Assembly (NCBI GenBank): GCA_907163345.1
Contig: CAJQUN010000445.1
Span: 186,001 to 250,000, forward strand
Direction: 5' to 3'
DNA length: 64,000 bases
From: Haberlea rhodopensis
Taxonomy: Eukaryota; Streptophyta; Magnoliopsida; Lamiales; Gesneriaceae
A program made the position numbers and the translations under genes. The notes under the pieces were generated by a model. It had not been told where the DNA came from and ran no database searches. It saw only the letters and a program-made list of their open reading frames with translations. Shown piece after piece: positions 11,522-22,118 of this stretch (its first letter is position 1; every line of letters begins with the position of its first letter).

Positions 11522-11691
11522 GCGATCGATCGCTGATTTTATCACGATCGATCGCCACTGACCAGTGGCTAATCCAGTGTTTCCTCGCGATCGATTGCCG
11601 AGACCTCGCAATCGATCGCCCGCACTGTTCATCTTCACCAAAAATCCAGCAGCTCGTCGCGATCGATCGGCGCCCCTCGGAGATCGATCGC
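11522..11691. repeat. Palindrome cluster in LTR C2
   Basis: Cores start at 11524, 11546, 11589 (GATCGATT), 11610 (AATCGATC), 11661 and 11682. Steps are 22, 43, 21, 51 and 21 bp. Both altered cores are CpG transitions. GCACTGTTCATC lies at 11622-11633. Confidence 0.92.
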
Positions 11692-12391
11692 CACCTGCGA
11701 TTTTCCAAAAAACTCGAGCTTCCATGGTGTTTTTCACCCCCAAACTCAAAACCAACACCCCATACACCTTCAACACCTCGAATACTCCATTTAAAAACAA
11801 TAAAAACTCCAAAAACTCAACTTTGGATTTTAACCAAAAATCCCCAAATTCCATAACCATCTCAAAACCCAACCAAACTCTACAATACTACTACCAAATC
11901 GAAGACAAGGACGAGGGGAAGATTAATACCTAATTATCTTCGAGAAAACCGGCTCCCGAGCCAAGCTACCAATCTTTTTTCCTCCAAGGAAAAAGAGGGG
12001 AAATGGGGGGAAGGGTTAGGCGTAGAGAGAGGGGAGGGATCCGTGCCAAATGGCGAAATACCAAGTCTACTTGGTATATGTTGTACCAAAACTCGAAACT
12101 ATCAATCCTTCCACAAATACATCATGACTCATTAAAAATCATATGTTTTCAATAATTACATCCCAATCTCAAATTCTATTACCAGCCCCAGTACAAAGTA
12201 CTCCGGACCCCAAATCCCACCAAAGACCAAACTCCAAGGTTATCACCACGACGAGAATACAATCTCATCCCTTGGGTCCAACGACTCCAAAAACCAGATT
12301 TAACCGTAATTAATTCATAATTGCCGCAATTAAAATCCATTAAGGATCATTATCACTCCGGGATTAACATCATTAATTCCCGGGCATCACA

Positions 12392-12929
12392 AGTTCTAAA
12401 TCATGGATTGGATATCTGGTCTCATGCGGCTTCAATTGTCTCGATGCATAAGCTACCACATGCTTATCTTGCATCAGCACACATCCCAAGCCCTGAAGTG
12501 ATGCATCAGTATATAGAACAAACCTCTTGTTCTCCGTAGGGATCACTAACACAGGCGTTGTGGTCAACCGGTGCTTCAATTCTTGGAAGATCTGTTCACA
12601 CGCCTCATACCAATGGAATGGTACCCCCCTTTGAGTCAACTGAGTCAATGGCTTGGCAATCTTAGAAAATCCTTCGACAAAACGTCGATAATACCCGGCC
12701 AAAAAAAGGAAACTCCGTATCTCGGGTACAGAAGTGGGTGCAGACCAATCCATCACTGCTTCCGCTTTCCTGGGATCTACTGATATCCCACTGCTAGAGA
12801 TAATATGCCCCAAAAATACCACACTGCTCAACTAGAATTCACATGTGCTGAGCTTGGCAAACAACTGATTATCTATGAGGATCTGGAGCACCGTCCTCAA
12901 GTGTTTCACGTGTTCTTCCTCACTCCGAG
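12392..12929 (-). pseudogene. Gag-pol scrap (RT end to RNase H), right part at 22028-22118
   Basis: The frame from 12831 to 12392 encodes the RT thumb/connection (LAGYYRRF) and RNase H start (LYTDASLQGLG), then stops at the C2 boundary. Upstream RT sequence continues past a stop near 12833 to 12929, is broken by element B, and resumes at 22028-22118 with the RT active-site region (VIVFIDDILIYS-like). Together about 630 bp of a Tekay-type pol remain, closest to E and E'. It is bounded on both sides by C-family LTR starts, so both flanks of the original element are gone. Non-functional. Confidence 0.88.
12925..12929. repeat. TSD of element B (CCGAG), left copy
   Basis: CCGAG directly before TGTGATGACC at 12930; an exact copy follows the terminus CCTTACA at 22023-22027. 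Confidence 0.95.
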
Positions 12930-13248
12930 TGTGATGACCAGGGATTATAAGTGTTAATCCCGTAGTGTTAATAATCCCTAAAGTGGTTTTACGTGGCGAT
13001 TTGGAATTTAATCGAGGAGTTGGACTCGTTTAATTGGGTAGTTGGGATCGTTGGATCCAGAGGTTGAGATTGTATTCACATTACGGTGTAAAACCTAAGA
13101 GTTGGGTTTTTGATGTGTCTCGGGATCTCGGGTGCTGTGTGAGCACCGGTAGGGGGTTTTGGAGTTAGAGAGAGAATTTTTGAAAACAGATGATTTTTAA
13201 GGAATCATGATGTATTTGTGGGGCTATTAGTTTTTCGGGGTATTTTGC

Positions 13249-13256
13249 TATAAATA
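13249..13256 (+). promoter_or_regulatory. Probable core promoter TATA box, B 5' LTR
   Basis: TATAAATA in an AT-rich context, followed about 60 bp later by pyrimidine-rich then GC-rich sequence. It is conserved at 19755-19762 in the 3' LTR and at 24367-24374 in the solo LTR B'. Placement is by motif only. Confidence 0.6.
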
Positions 13257-13632
13257 CAAGTTGAACCCGAGATTTTAAGAAAATTCTCATTTTCAGCCCC
13301 TATTTCCTCTCTCTTTCCGTCTGCGCCCCATTCCCGATTTTCCCGCTGCTACAGTACCCCCGCCGCTTCAAACGCTTCGCCCGCCGCCGTCCCGCCGCCG
13401 TTCGGCGCGTGCGACCTGTCACCGGCGTCGTCTCGGCGAGGCGCTCCTTTCCCCTCCGTCAATTGAAGGTTTCGTCGCGTTTCTCGTTTGAATTTGGCTG
13501 GAATGCGTCGATCCCCAAAAGTTAGGGTTCATCGATTTTTCGTCCGATTTCTTCCGATTTCGTTTGGGTAACCTTCCTAACCCCCTTTTTCATGCTTGTG
13601 ATGTGATTCCCTGCCTAATTGTGATTTATTGG

Positions 13633-13812
13633 CTCGAATTTATTTCGAATTTCGTGAGGATTGGTTCGAATTTTGTGATGTGTGCGTGAATGGGTTCGAA
13701 AATTGTAATCTTTGGCAGGGGTGTGGCGATTCTTGTTATGGGTCGTTTATTACATGCTTTAGTTGTATAAGGATGCTTCTTGTGTTCGAATTTTAGGGGT
13801 TTGGATTTCGAA
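13633..13812. repeat. TTCGAA palindrome series, B LTR
   Basis: TTCGAA starts at 13644, 13665, 13695, 13795 and 13807, with CTCGAA at 13633. Steps of 21 and 30 bp (13644 to 13665 to 13695) echo the palindrome clusters elsewhere, but the motif is only 6 bp in AT-rich DNA and the solo LTR B' shows 24, 24 and 20, so the phasing is weaker. Confidence 0.5.
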
Positions 13813-14358
13813 TTTGGGGGTTTGGCATGTGGGATGATTATTCATGCTATGGATTGATTAATTCATATGTGAGATGAATTATGGTATTTAATGGGTTCGA
13901 TTTGTGTTGTGAAGGTTCGAGAATTTGTGGGGTATTCTTGAGCGATTTTCGATATTGGTTTATTGTCTTGTGTTGACAATATTTTTGAGGGTTATGGGTG
14001 TGCTTGAGCATGAGTTGCATGTTCGTAATTAATTGTGAATTAATTTATCGTGTTAGCACATCGTTCCTCGGGGCATGGAACTCGAGCAAGGTTTGGCTCG
14101 GACTTCGGAGATTTAAGGTACGTGCGACGTACGAGCATTACTACATATTAGAGCATTTGTGAATGCATAATGTATTTTGATTTTATTGAATAATCGTGCA
14201 CGAGGATTTTTTATATGTGTTGCATGAGGATTATTTATATGTGTTGAGAAGCTATGAAGCGACCTAATCTTGATATCGCCGTCAGGGGCGCACGTGACAC
14301 TAGAGTAGTGTAACTCTCATAAGTTATATGGGGTACCTGATGTATATGACTATTGTAG

Positions 14359-14537
14359 GGCATTTGAGATGCCTGGGCATTTGAGATGCCTGAGAATGAT
14401 CGTGGGATCATGTTTTCATTATAAGACATTTGAGATGTCTAGGTATAATGGAAAATTTGTAAAATAAATGTTAGGCATTTAATTCATTTATGATTAATAG
14501 CGAGGCTATGAAATCAGTGTTAGATATTGAGATATCT
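14359..14537 (+). repeat. Hairpins with constant TTGAG loop and covarying stems, B LTR
   Basis: Four inverted repeats share a loop. GGCAT-TTGAG-ATGCC occurs at 14359-14373 and 14376-14390, AGACAT-TTGAG-ATGTCT at 14424-14440, and AGATAT-TGAG-ATATCT at 14522-14537. Stem bases differ but stay complementary. The right LTR copies them near 20865-21043; B' retains the third (near 25348) and a one-mismatch fourth. Confidence 0.8.
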
Positions 14538-15519
14538 ACTTTTGCATGAATGATGAACTTGGAATCATAATTATTGATATTCGAGAACTAGGCATGCAAT
14601 GGGTTAAATCAATGTGTTGATTTACTGATTTATGAGATTTGATGAGTTTGATGATTGTGAGAACAGGGACAGTACACGGAATCCCGGATGAGGATGTTGC
14701 CATCCAGGGAGTATCATTTAAAATTCATTAATATTTACTTGTGTTGTAAATTATGAATTTCATTATTGTGATTATGAGATTTTGTGTATTGGTATGCTCA
14801 CCCCGTTGGGAGCTGTCTCTGTTGGGGCAGGTGAACAGGTGCATCGATGGCTGTGGAGCTGAGCTCGAGCTGTTGATTGGACGTACTCACAGGATCGTGG
14901 TACCAGGGCTTGATGGAGCACGGTATCGTATAGAGTACTTATATACACCCGAGGTTTATATACACATTTATGATGCTCGCATGTGAGCACGGACATTCTT
15001 GTATATGGGTTGTATATAAAGGCATGAGCCTTCCTCTCTTTCATTATATGTTGCATGCAATTGTGGTAGAATTGCTAATGATATGAGAGTCGTTAGTGTA
15101 TTATGTGGGTGTTGAGACCCATTTATGTCGTCATATGTGTGGTGTCTTCCCTGGCTGGGAATTTACTTGGTATTACTGCTTTCTGATGAGTATTATGTTT
15201 TCCCTGGCCGGGAATTATGTTATGTGTTGTGCTTCTATTTCGGGATAGCTCTATTTATGGGGAGACTCTGCCCAAATTTTTATAAAAGTCCACAATGTGA
15301 AAGTGGCAAAAAGGGATGATATTGGGCGAACTTTGTGAGTCTATTTCGTTGTTAGACTGATGACCTTATAACATTGAGTGTTAAAGGAATTTTTTTGTAA
15401 TTGCCATGCAATGATAAAGTATCATCTGAGCTTCCCGATTGACTTTTATTGAAAGCATGTGCCACACATAGTGGTTAATACACTAATCAAGGATTAAGGG
15501 CTTGGGGTCCTTACATTAG

Positions 15520-15531
15520 TGGTATCAGAGC
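15520..15531 (+). other. Element B primer-binding site (tRNA-iMet)
   Basis: TGGTATCAGAGC begins five bases after the 5' LTR, the same primer as A, E and E'. Confidence 0.93.
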
Positions 15532-16132
15532 AGTGGTTAGCTCTTTGGGGCTGTTAAGGGCCTAAGAAGTTATTGATAGCACATACTTATGCATGATGGC
15601 ATTAATGTTGTATGACACAACTAGTTGTTTATGTGCTTTTTCTGATATGAAAAGTGGTGTTGCTAATCAGTGTGATTGCAGGAATCGTGTGCGACGCGAT
15701 ATGATGACATTAGTGGTAATGTCTGGCACTCCGTATGTTATGTGCCAAGGAATCTGATTATTGTGAGAGAATCAGGTAAAGGGATATTTCCGAGGTAACA
15801 TGTCTTGGTATACGTATTGACTTGCAAGTGGTTGCAAATATGCATTGGATGTGTGATGCATAGCGTATATGGCTATTGTTGCTAACCATGATGGTTGCAG
15901 GTTACAGGAAATATGGAGTATAAAAAGGAATGATGATTATACATTCCAGGAGTCTTACTTATCACAGTGAGAATTTTTATACTTATGTTTATACCGCTAA
16001 ATGTGGAGCGGGAGGGGGGAGGCTCGCTTGCACATTGAGGCGGGGTATACCATACGAAGCGAGGATGAGATACCGCTTGTATGAAGAAGCGAGGATGAGA
16101 TGCCGCTTGTTAGGATGATGATTCATTCCTTT

Positions 16133-16425
16133 GTGATGACACAGATGATAGCGGTGATGTATTCCGCTGTGTCGAGGATGATGATTCATTCCTTTGTGAT
16201 GACACGGATGATAGCGGTGATGTGTCCCGCTGTGTCGATTTTATTCATTCCATTGTGATGACACGGATGATAGCGGTGATGTGTCCCGCTGTGTCGATTT
16301 TATTCATTCCATTGTGATGACACGGATGATAGCGGTGATGTGTCCCGTTGTGTCAATTATATTCATTTCATTGTGATGACACGGATGATAGCGGTGATGT
16401 GTCCCGCTGTGTCGATTTGTATTTA
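16133..16425. repeat. 59-bp tandem array 1 in element B
   Basis: Five units beginning GTGATGACAC at 16133, 16196, 16255, 16314 and 16373 (steps 63, 59, 59, 59). Each unit holds nested inverted repeats: outer GACAC ... GTGTC and inner AGCGG ... CCCGCT. One unit carries CCCGTTGTGTCA, a C-to-T/G-to-A decayed form. Confidence 0.92.
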
Positions 16426-16655
16426 TAGCGACGGTTCATTCCGCTATATTGATTGGCGAGGGTTCATTCCGCCAGGTGTATTTATAGCGACGGTTCATTC
16501 CGCTATATTGATTGGCGAGGGTTCATTCCGCCAGGTGTATTTATAGCGACGGTTCATTCCGCTATATTGATTGGCGAGGGTTCATTCCGCCAGGTGTATT
16601 TATAGCGACGGTTCATTCCGCTATATTGATTGGCGATGGTTTATACCGCCGGACA
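16419..16655. repeat. 59-bp tandem array 2 in element B
   Basis: Four units beginning GTATTTATAGCG at 16419, 16478, 16537 and 16596, exactly 59 bp apart and almost identical. Each unit contains two hairpins with the same loop core: TAGCG ... TTCATTC ... CGCTA and TGGCG ... TTCATTC ... CGCCA. The stem pair A:T in the first is G:C in the second. Confidence 0.93.
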
Positions 16656-17000
16656 CGGATGATAGCGGTGATGTGTTCCGCTGTGTCGATGATGATGATT
16701 CACCTCTTTGTGATTATTGGTGATGATTCGTGCCGCCGTATATATAGATAGCGATGCCTCTTTCCGCTATTATGTGGACGATGATTCATGCTCAGGTGTA
16801 TAGCGAGGTTTCATGCCACTTATTATATGACGAGGTGTCATGCCGTCGATTCTATAGCGAGGGATTGTGCCGCTATGTACTCAGCACAGGATTTTGCCGC
16901 CTTCGAGCGATGGGTGCTGATTACGCACTATTATTGAGCGACGGAGACAGGTATGCCGCTATATTGTTAGCGATGAGGTATGAGATATTGCTATTCTATT
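16656..17000. repeat. Degenerate mini-hairpin array in element B
   Basis: A run of variants of the same design: TAGCG ... CGCTA, GACGAGG ... CCGTC, TATAGCG ... CGCTAT and similar, roughly one per 30-40 bp. Stems differ yet remain complementary. Units at 15990-16110 (GCGAGGATGAGAT ... CCGCTTGT) belong to the same series. Confidence 0.7.
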
Positions 17001-19423
17001 AGCTTTATTGTATCTGGCATGCGTTGATATACATGTTTTATTATGCCTATTTTACTAGCATGATAGTGGATGACATGTATCGTCACTAGTTGACAATGCC
17101 TTAGATGCCATGAGTTGGCATGTATCGTCACAGGATGACGATGACGATGGTGTAGGAGATGTCTTATTAGACATGCATCATTGTTACGATGATCGATGCG
17201 TTGAGTATACGTATTCAGTGGTATGCCTTGGGTGCCAGTACCGAGCACAAGGTGGTGTGTGCGGCACCGATTGACGTGACCCTTATACCGAGCGGGTTGC
17301 TCGAGGAATGGTTGGATGCGCTGTACATGTGATTGTACCGCAGCTTGCGTTTGGGGTGATCATTTTACGAGTGGTGATACCCTTGAGGTATGCTCGTTGG
17401 AATGGCTCTTGGCCATGAGATTTGACGACAGGAGTAATCATGAGGAAATTACTCGCTTTCTGTCGATGTGACATGTGGTAGACATGGTCACACCACCCAT
17501 GAGGGTGTAGGATGAGTCCTAAGGGAGTAGGATCAGGTTATGTTAAGTACATAGGGACATTGGAGTGTCCAGGGTGTATCGGCATTAGAGGAACGTTGGG
17601 TGCAGACCCACTACTCTATTGATTTTCTTCCCCCGGTATGGTGTGCCGTACGGAAGCATCCGTCTTGTTGGTAGGTTTGAGGTAAACCTAAAGAGGCAGA
17701 GACTAGGTTGTCTGCCGCGTGTGTGTAGCACCATGATGGGCTTGCTAGAGCTGTTATAATGCTCGTTGGAACCAATTTTGGCAAATCGTAAGGTGATACG
17801 ATGGGGATTATGGTGGACTCTAGTAGTCACCATGTCATTTGAGGTTGAGGTTGTGCATGCCTCACTGAAACGTGTATACGTTTATGTTTAATCTTGGTGA
17901 GACTTGTCTGGGACAGCTCATGATGTTGGAGTACCAACAAGAGAGTCATCAAGTCGTTGTTGACTCGATCTGAAGGAATTCGTGTATTTGGGATGCAATG
18001 GGTGTTATTGTATCCAGTTTTTCCGAACAGTGGTTCGAGACTTGTGGATCTCGAGTTCGATGGCACTTCCCTTGTGAGGAAGGAGGTAGTATTATACCTA
18101 TTGGGAATCTTTGAAAGATTCGGTAAGTTGGTGCTTGTGGTGTCGATTTTGAGAATCACGCCGTGTTGTTGATCGTCGATTATCATCCTCCACTGGGTAG
18201 GGAATGACTTAGGATTGACGGTTGTGTTTGCGGCTTAAGGGTATGTTGTAGATACCTGAGCCAAGTGCATTGAGTATGCATGTGGTGTTCGTGCTGAGGC
18301 AGGTATACCGATGAGTATACGGATGCCAGTTGTTGATTTCCTTCCTGTCAAGCATAGAGTTATGCTATTTTTGGATGGTTAAATCTCTGATGAGAGATAT
18401 GGAACACCTTGAGATTGGGAATCTCCATGGCACGATATTTATGAAGAACAATCGTGAAGTTAGTTGACTCCCTTGAAGAGGGATTATCTTGTGAGGGTTA
18501 AGGTACTTCATTTTTGGTGTTTCCCTCAGAGTTATGCGATAGCCTTCCCAAGTTTGGATTGTTTAATCCTAGGATTATCAAGGGATGGCAGGAATTTTGG
18601 ATTTGTTGGGTGTCGCTGACGACCCAAGTGTTGAGGATGCAATGGGTTTATTGCATGCCCTTTCAGAATTTGAAACTCTGTGGAGTCTCGATTGTTTATT
18701 ACGACCAGGATGTGGTTCTTGGGATATCCAGAGGTGGACATCTTGTGAGATGTCTTTTGTGTGGATCGGTGGCCGTGAGTTGCCCAATCCGAGTTGCATA
18801 GGGTGCAACTGCTCCTTGGATGGAGGTGGTCTGTATAGCGGGAAACCAGGTTTGGTATGTGTACACCGTGGTATACTAGTATTTCCCTCGTAACGATGTA
18901 TGTTAGACATCGTGAGTCTTGATAGAGATGTCATGGAATGATATCTACGATAGGATCAGGAGTGGTTCGAATCCTTACAGTTTCAGTTGACTAACTGCTT
19001 TTTGGATTATTAGCGTTGAGCTGTGCTGACGCTCTTTGACGTTATGATGGATTTGGAAATCTATTCCACTCCAGAGTTTGACACGAGGTCAACTTTCTCA
19101 AGTTGAGGAGTCATTCAGGTTGCGTTCTTACTAGTCGTGTTAGAACTAAGGTGACTGTCCGATCTACAGTCGTAAGTATCGGTTGTGTTGCAGTCATGAG
19201 GGACTGACTTTTGGGATGACCCGCATCGCGGTACGTTTTACCTCTTGGGTGATATGTTGGTATTGGTAAGTCGCCATGTTTCAGAGTTGGTGCGAGGTAG
19301 GTACCCTTGCGTTTATTTATACGATTCTGATATGGTCAAGAATCGAGGTTCTGGCTTCATGTTGTTGTGTAGCCTGGGTGTTATGTGATACACCAGTGCT
19401 AATTTCGAGGACGAAATTCTTTT

Positions 19424-19433
19424 AGTGGGGGAT
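19424..19433 (+). other. Element B polypurine tract
   Basis: AGTGGGGGAT just before the 3' LTR, preceded by TTTCGAGGACGAAATTC, the same pre-PPT motif as in A and D. Confidence 0.88.
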
Positions 19434-19435
19434 AT

Positions 19436-22022
19436 TGTGATGACCAGGGATTATAAGTGTTAATCCCGTAGTGTTAATAATCCCTAAAGTGGTTTTACGT
19501 GGCGATTTGGAATTTAATCGAGGAGTTGGACTCGTTTAATTGGGTAGTTGGGATCGTTGGATCCAGAGGTTGAGATTGTATTCACATTACGGTGTAAAAC
19601 CTAAGAGTTGGGTTTTTGATGTGTCTCGGGATCTCGGGTGCTGTGTGAGCACCGGTAGGGGGTTTTGGAGTTAGAGAGAGAATTTTTGAAAACAGATGAT
19701 TTTTAAGGAATCATGATGTATTTGTGGGGCTATTAGTTTTTCGGGGTATTTTGCTATAAATACAAGTTGAACCCGAGATTTTAAGAAAATTCTCATTTTC
19801 AGCCCCTATTTCCTCTCTCTTTCCGTCTGCGCCCCATTCCCGATTTTCCCGCTGCTACAGTACCCCCGCCGCTTCAAACGCTTCGCCCGCCGCCGTCCCG
19901 CCGCCGTTCGGCGCGTGCGACCTGTCACCGGCGTCGTCTCGGCGAGGCGCTCCTTTCCCCTCCGTCAATTGAAGGTTTCGTCGCGTTTCTCGTTCGAATT
20001 TGGCTGGAATGCGTCGATCCCCAAAAGTTAGGGTTCATCGATTTTTCGTCCGATTTCTTCCGATTTCGTTTGGGTAACCTTCCTAACCCCCTTTTTCATG
20101 CTTGTGATGTGATTCCCTGCCTAATTGTGATTTATTGGCTCGAATTTATTTCGAATTTCGTGAGGATTGGTTCGAATTTTGTGATGTGTGCGTGAATGGG
20201 TTCGAAAATTGTAATCTTTGGCAGGGGTGTGGCGATTCTTGTTATGGGTCGTTTATTACATGCTTTAGTTGTATAAGGATGCTTCTTGTGTTCGAATTTT
20301 AGGGGTTTGGATTTCGAATTTGGGGGTTTGGCATGTGGGATGATTATTCATGCTATGGATTGATTAATTCATATGTGAGATGAATTATGGTATTTAATGG
20401 GTTCGATTTGTGTTGTGAAGGTTCGAGAATTTGTGGGGTATTCTTGAGCGATTTTCGATATTGGTTTATTGTCTTGTGTTGACAATATTTTTGAGGGTTA
20501 TGGGTGTGCTTGAGCATGAGTTGCATGTTCGTAATTAATTGTGAATTAATTTATCGTGTTAGCACATCGTTCCTCGGGGCATGGAACTCGAGCAAGGTTT
20601 GGCTCGGACTTCGGAGATTTAAGGTACGTGCGACGTACGAGCATTACTACATATTAGAGCATTTGTGAATGCATAATGTATTTTGATTTTATTGAATAAT
20701 CGTGCACGAGGATTTTTTATATGTGTTGCATGAGGATTATTTATATGTGTTGAGAAGCTATGAAGCGACCTAATCTTGATATCGCCGTCAGGGGCGCACG
20801 TGACACTAGAGTAGTGTAACTCTCATAAGTTATATGGGGTACCTGATGTATATGACTATTGTAGGGCATTTGAGATGCCTGGGCATTTGAGATGCCTGAG
20901 AATGATCGTGGGATCATGTTTTCATTATAAGACATTTGAGATGTCTAGGTATAATGGAAAATTTGTAAAATAAATGTTAGGCATTTAATTCATTTATGAT
21001 TAATAGCGAGGCTATGAAATCAGTGTTAGATATTGAGATATCTACTTTTGCATGAATGATGAACTTGGAATCATAATTATTGATATTCGAGAACTAGGCA
21101 TGCAATGGGTTAAATCAATGTGTTGATTTACTGATTTATGAGATTTGATGAGTTTGATGATTGTGAGAACAGGGACAGTACACGGAATCCCGGATGAGGA
21201 TGTTGCCATCCAGGGAGTATCATTTAAAATTCATTAATATTTACTTGTGTTGTAAATTATGAATTTCATTATTGTGATTATGAGATTTTGTGTATTGGTA
21301 TGCTCACCCCGTTGGGGGCTGTCTCTGTTGGGGCAGGTGAACAGGTGCATCGATGGCTGTGGAGCTGAGCTCGAGCTGTTGATTGGACGTACTCACAGGA
21401 TCGTGGTACCAGGGCTTGATGGAGCACGGTATCGTATAGAGTACTTATATACACCCGAGGTTTATATACACATTTATGATGCTCGCATGTGAGCACGGAC
21501 ATTCTTGTATATGGGTTGTATATAAAGGCATGAGCCTTCCTCTCTTTCATTATATGTTGCATGCAATTGTGGTAGAATTGCTAATGATATGAGAGTCGTT
21601 AGTGTATTATGTGGGTGTTGAGACCCATTTATGTCGTCATATGTGTGGTGTCTTCCCTGGCTGGGAATTTACTTGGTATTACTGCTTTCTGATGAGTATT
21701 ATGTTTTCCCTGGCCGGGAATTATGTTATGTGTTGTGCTTCTATTTCGGGATAGCTCTATTTATGGGGAGACTCTGCCCAAATTTTTATAAAAGTCCACA
21801 ATGTGAAAAGTGGCAAAAAGGGATGATATTGGGCGAACTTTGTGAGTCTATTTCGTTGTTAGACTGATGACCTTATAACATTGAGTGTTAAAGGAATTTT
21901 TTTGTAATTGCCATGCAATGATAAAGTATCATCTGAGCTTCCCGATTGACTTTTATTGAAAGCATGTGCCACACATAGTGGTTAATACACTAATCAAGGA
22001 TTAAGGGCTTGGGGTCCTTACA
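19436..22022 (+). repeat. Element B, 3' LTR
   Basis: 2,587 bp, nearly identical to 12930-15515. Seen differences: T/C near 19994, A/G near 21316, and one extra A near 21808. It ends CCTTACA and is followed by the TSD CCGAG (22023-22027). Confidence 0.95.
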
Positions 22023-22027
22023 CCGAG

Positions 22028-22118
22028 AGTAGATGAGTATGTCGTCAATAAAAACTATGACGAACTGGTCAAGATATGGTTGGAACACCCTGTTCATCAA
22101 ACTCATAAAGACAGCCGG
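22028..22118 (-). pseudogene. Gag-pol scrap, RT part (continues 12392-12929)
   Basis: Minus-strand RT residues around the FIDD active site (MSLMNRVF, DQFVIVFIDDILI-like). It resumes exactly at the TSD of B and ends at 22118, where C3 begins. Confidence 0.85.

Larger units (their letters stand above)
10277..12391 (-). mobile_element. LTR C2 (family C), outer end missing
   Basis: On the minus strand it begins TGTGATGCCCGGG at 12391, identical to the start of C3 at 22119, and runs to the terminal third, where it is cut at 10277. It contains mini-inverted repeats (10736-10870), a 39-bp tandem array (10901-11090) and a palindrome cluster (11522-11691). The short open frames here mostly run through the cluster and are not genes. 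No protein-coding content. Confidence 0.82.
12930..15515 (+). repeat. Element B, 5' LTR
   Basis: TGTGATGACCAGGG ... GGTCCTTACA. It contains a TATA box (13249-13256), a GC-rich transcribed leader with CCGCCG runs (13325-13450), repeated TTCGAA palindromes (13633-13812), TTGAG-loop hairpins (14359-14537), and the conserved block GGTATGCTCACCCCG (about 14791) shared with C, B' and element-free LTR pieces. Confidence 0.95.
15532..19423 (+). other. Element B interior: no coding sequence found
   Basis: Apart from the arrays at 15990-17000, I see no gag, pol or other recognisable protein here. The longest frames (about 118-119 codons, on the minus strand at 17827-18186 and 18578-18934) have no family motif. 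TG-rich, moderately complex sequence from 17000 to 19400 may be decayed internal sequence or captured DNA; I cannot tell which. Confidence 0.7.
12930..22022 (+). mobile_element. Element B: young non-autonomous LTR retrotransposon
   Basis: 9,093 bp with two LTRs of 2,586 and 2,587 bp, tRNA-iMet PBS, PPT and perfect TSD (CCGAG). By eye the LTRs differ at about two substitutions and one indel, so this is the youngest insertion in the window. Its 3.9-kb interior has no frame above about 120 codons and nothing I recognise as gag or pol, so it must be moved by proteins made elsewhere, such as those of A-like elements with the same PBS and pre-PPT motif. This fits the class called LARD (large retrotransposon derivative). 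Confidence 0.93.

Noticed and set aside
11375..11933. Overlapping 83-165-codon frames in LTR C2
   Set aside because: They run through the GATCGATC cluster, which is stop-poor and codes for D-R-S repeats in any frame. Noncoding LTR sequence.
17827..18934. Frames of 95-119 codons in the interior of B
   Set aside because: No gag or pol motif, overlapping on both strands, and no upstream context; chance frames in TG-rich DNA.
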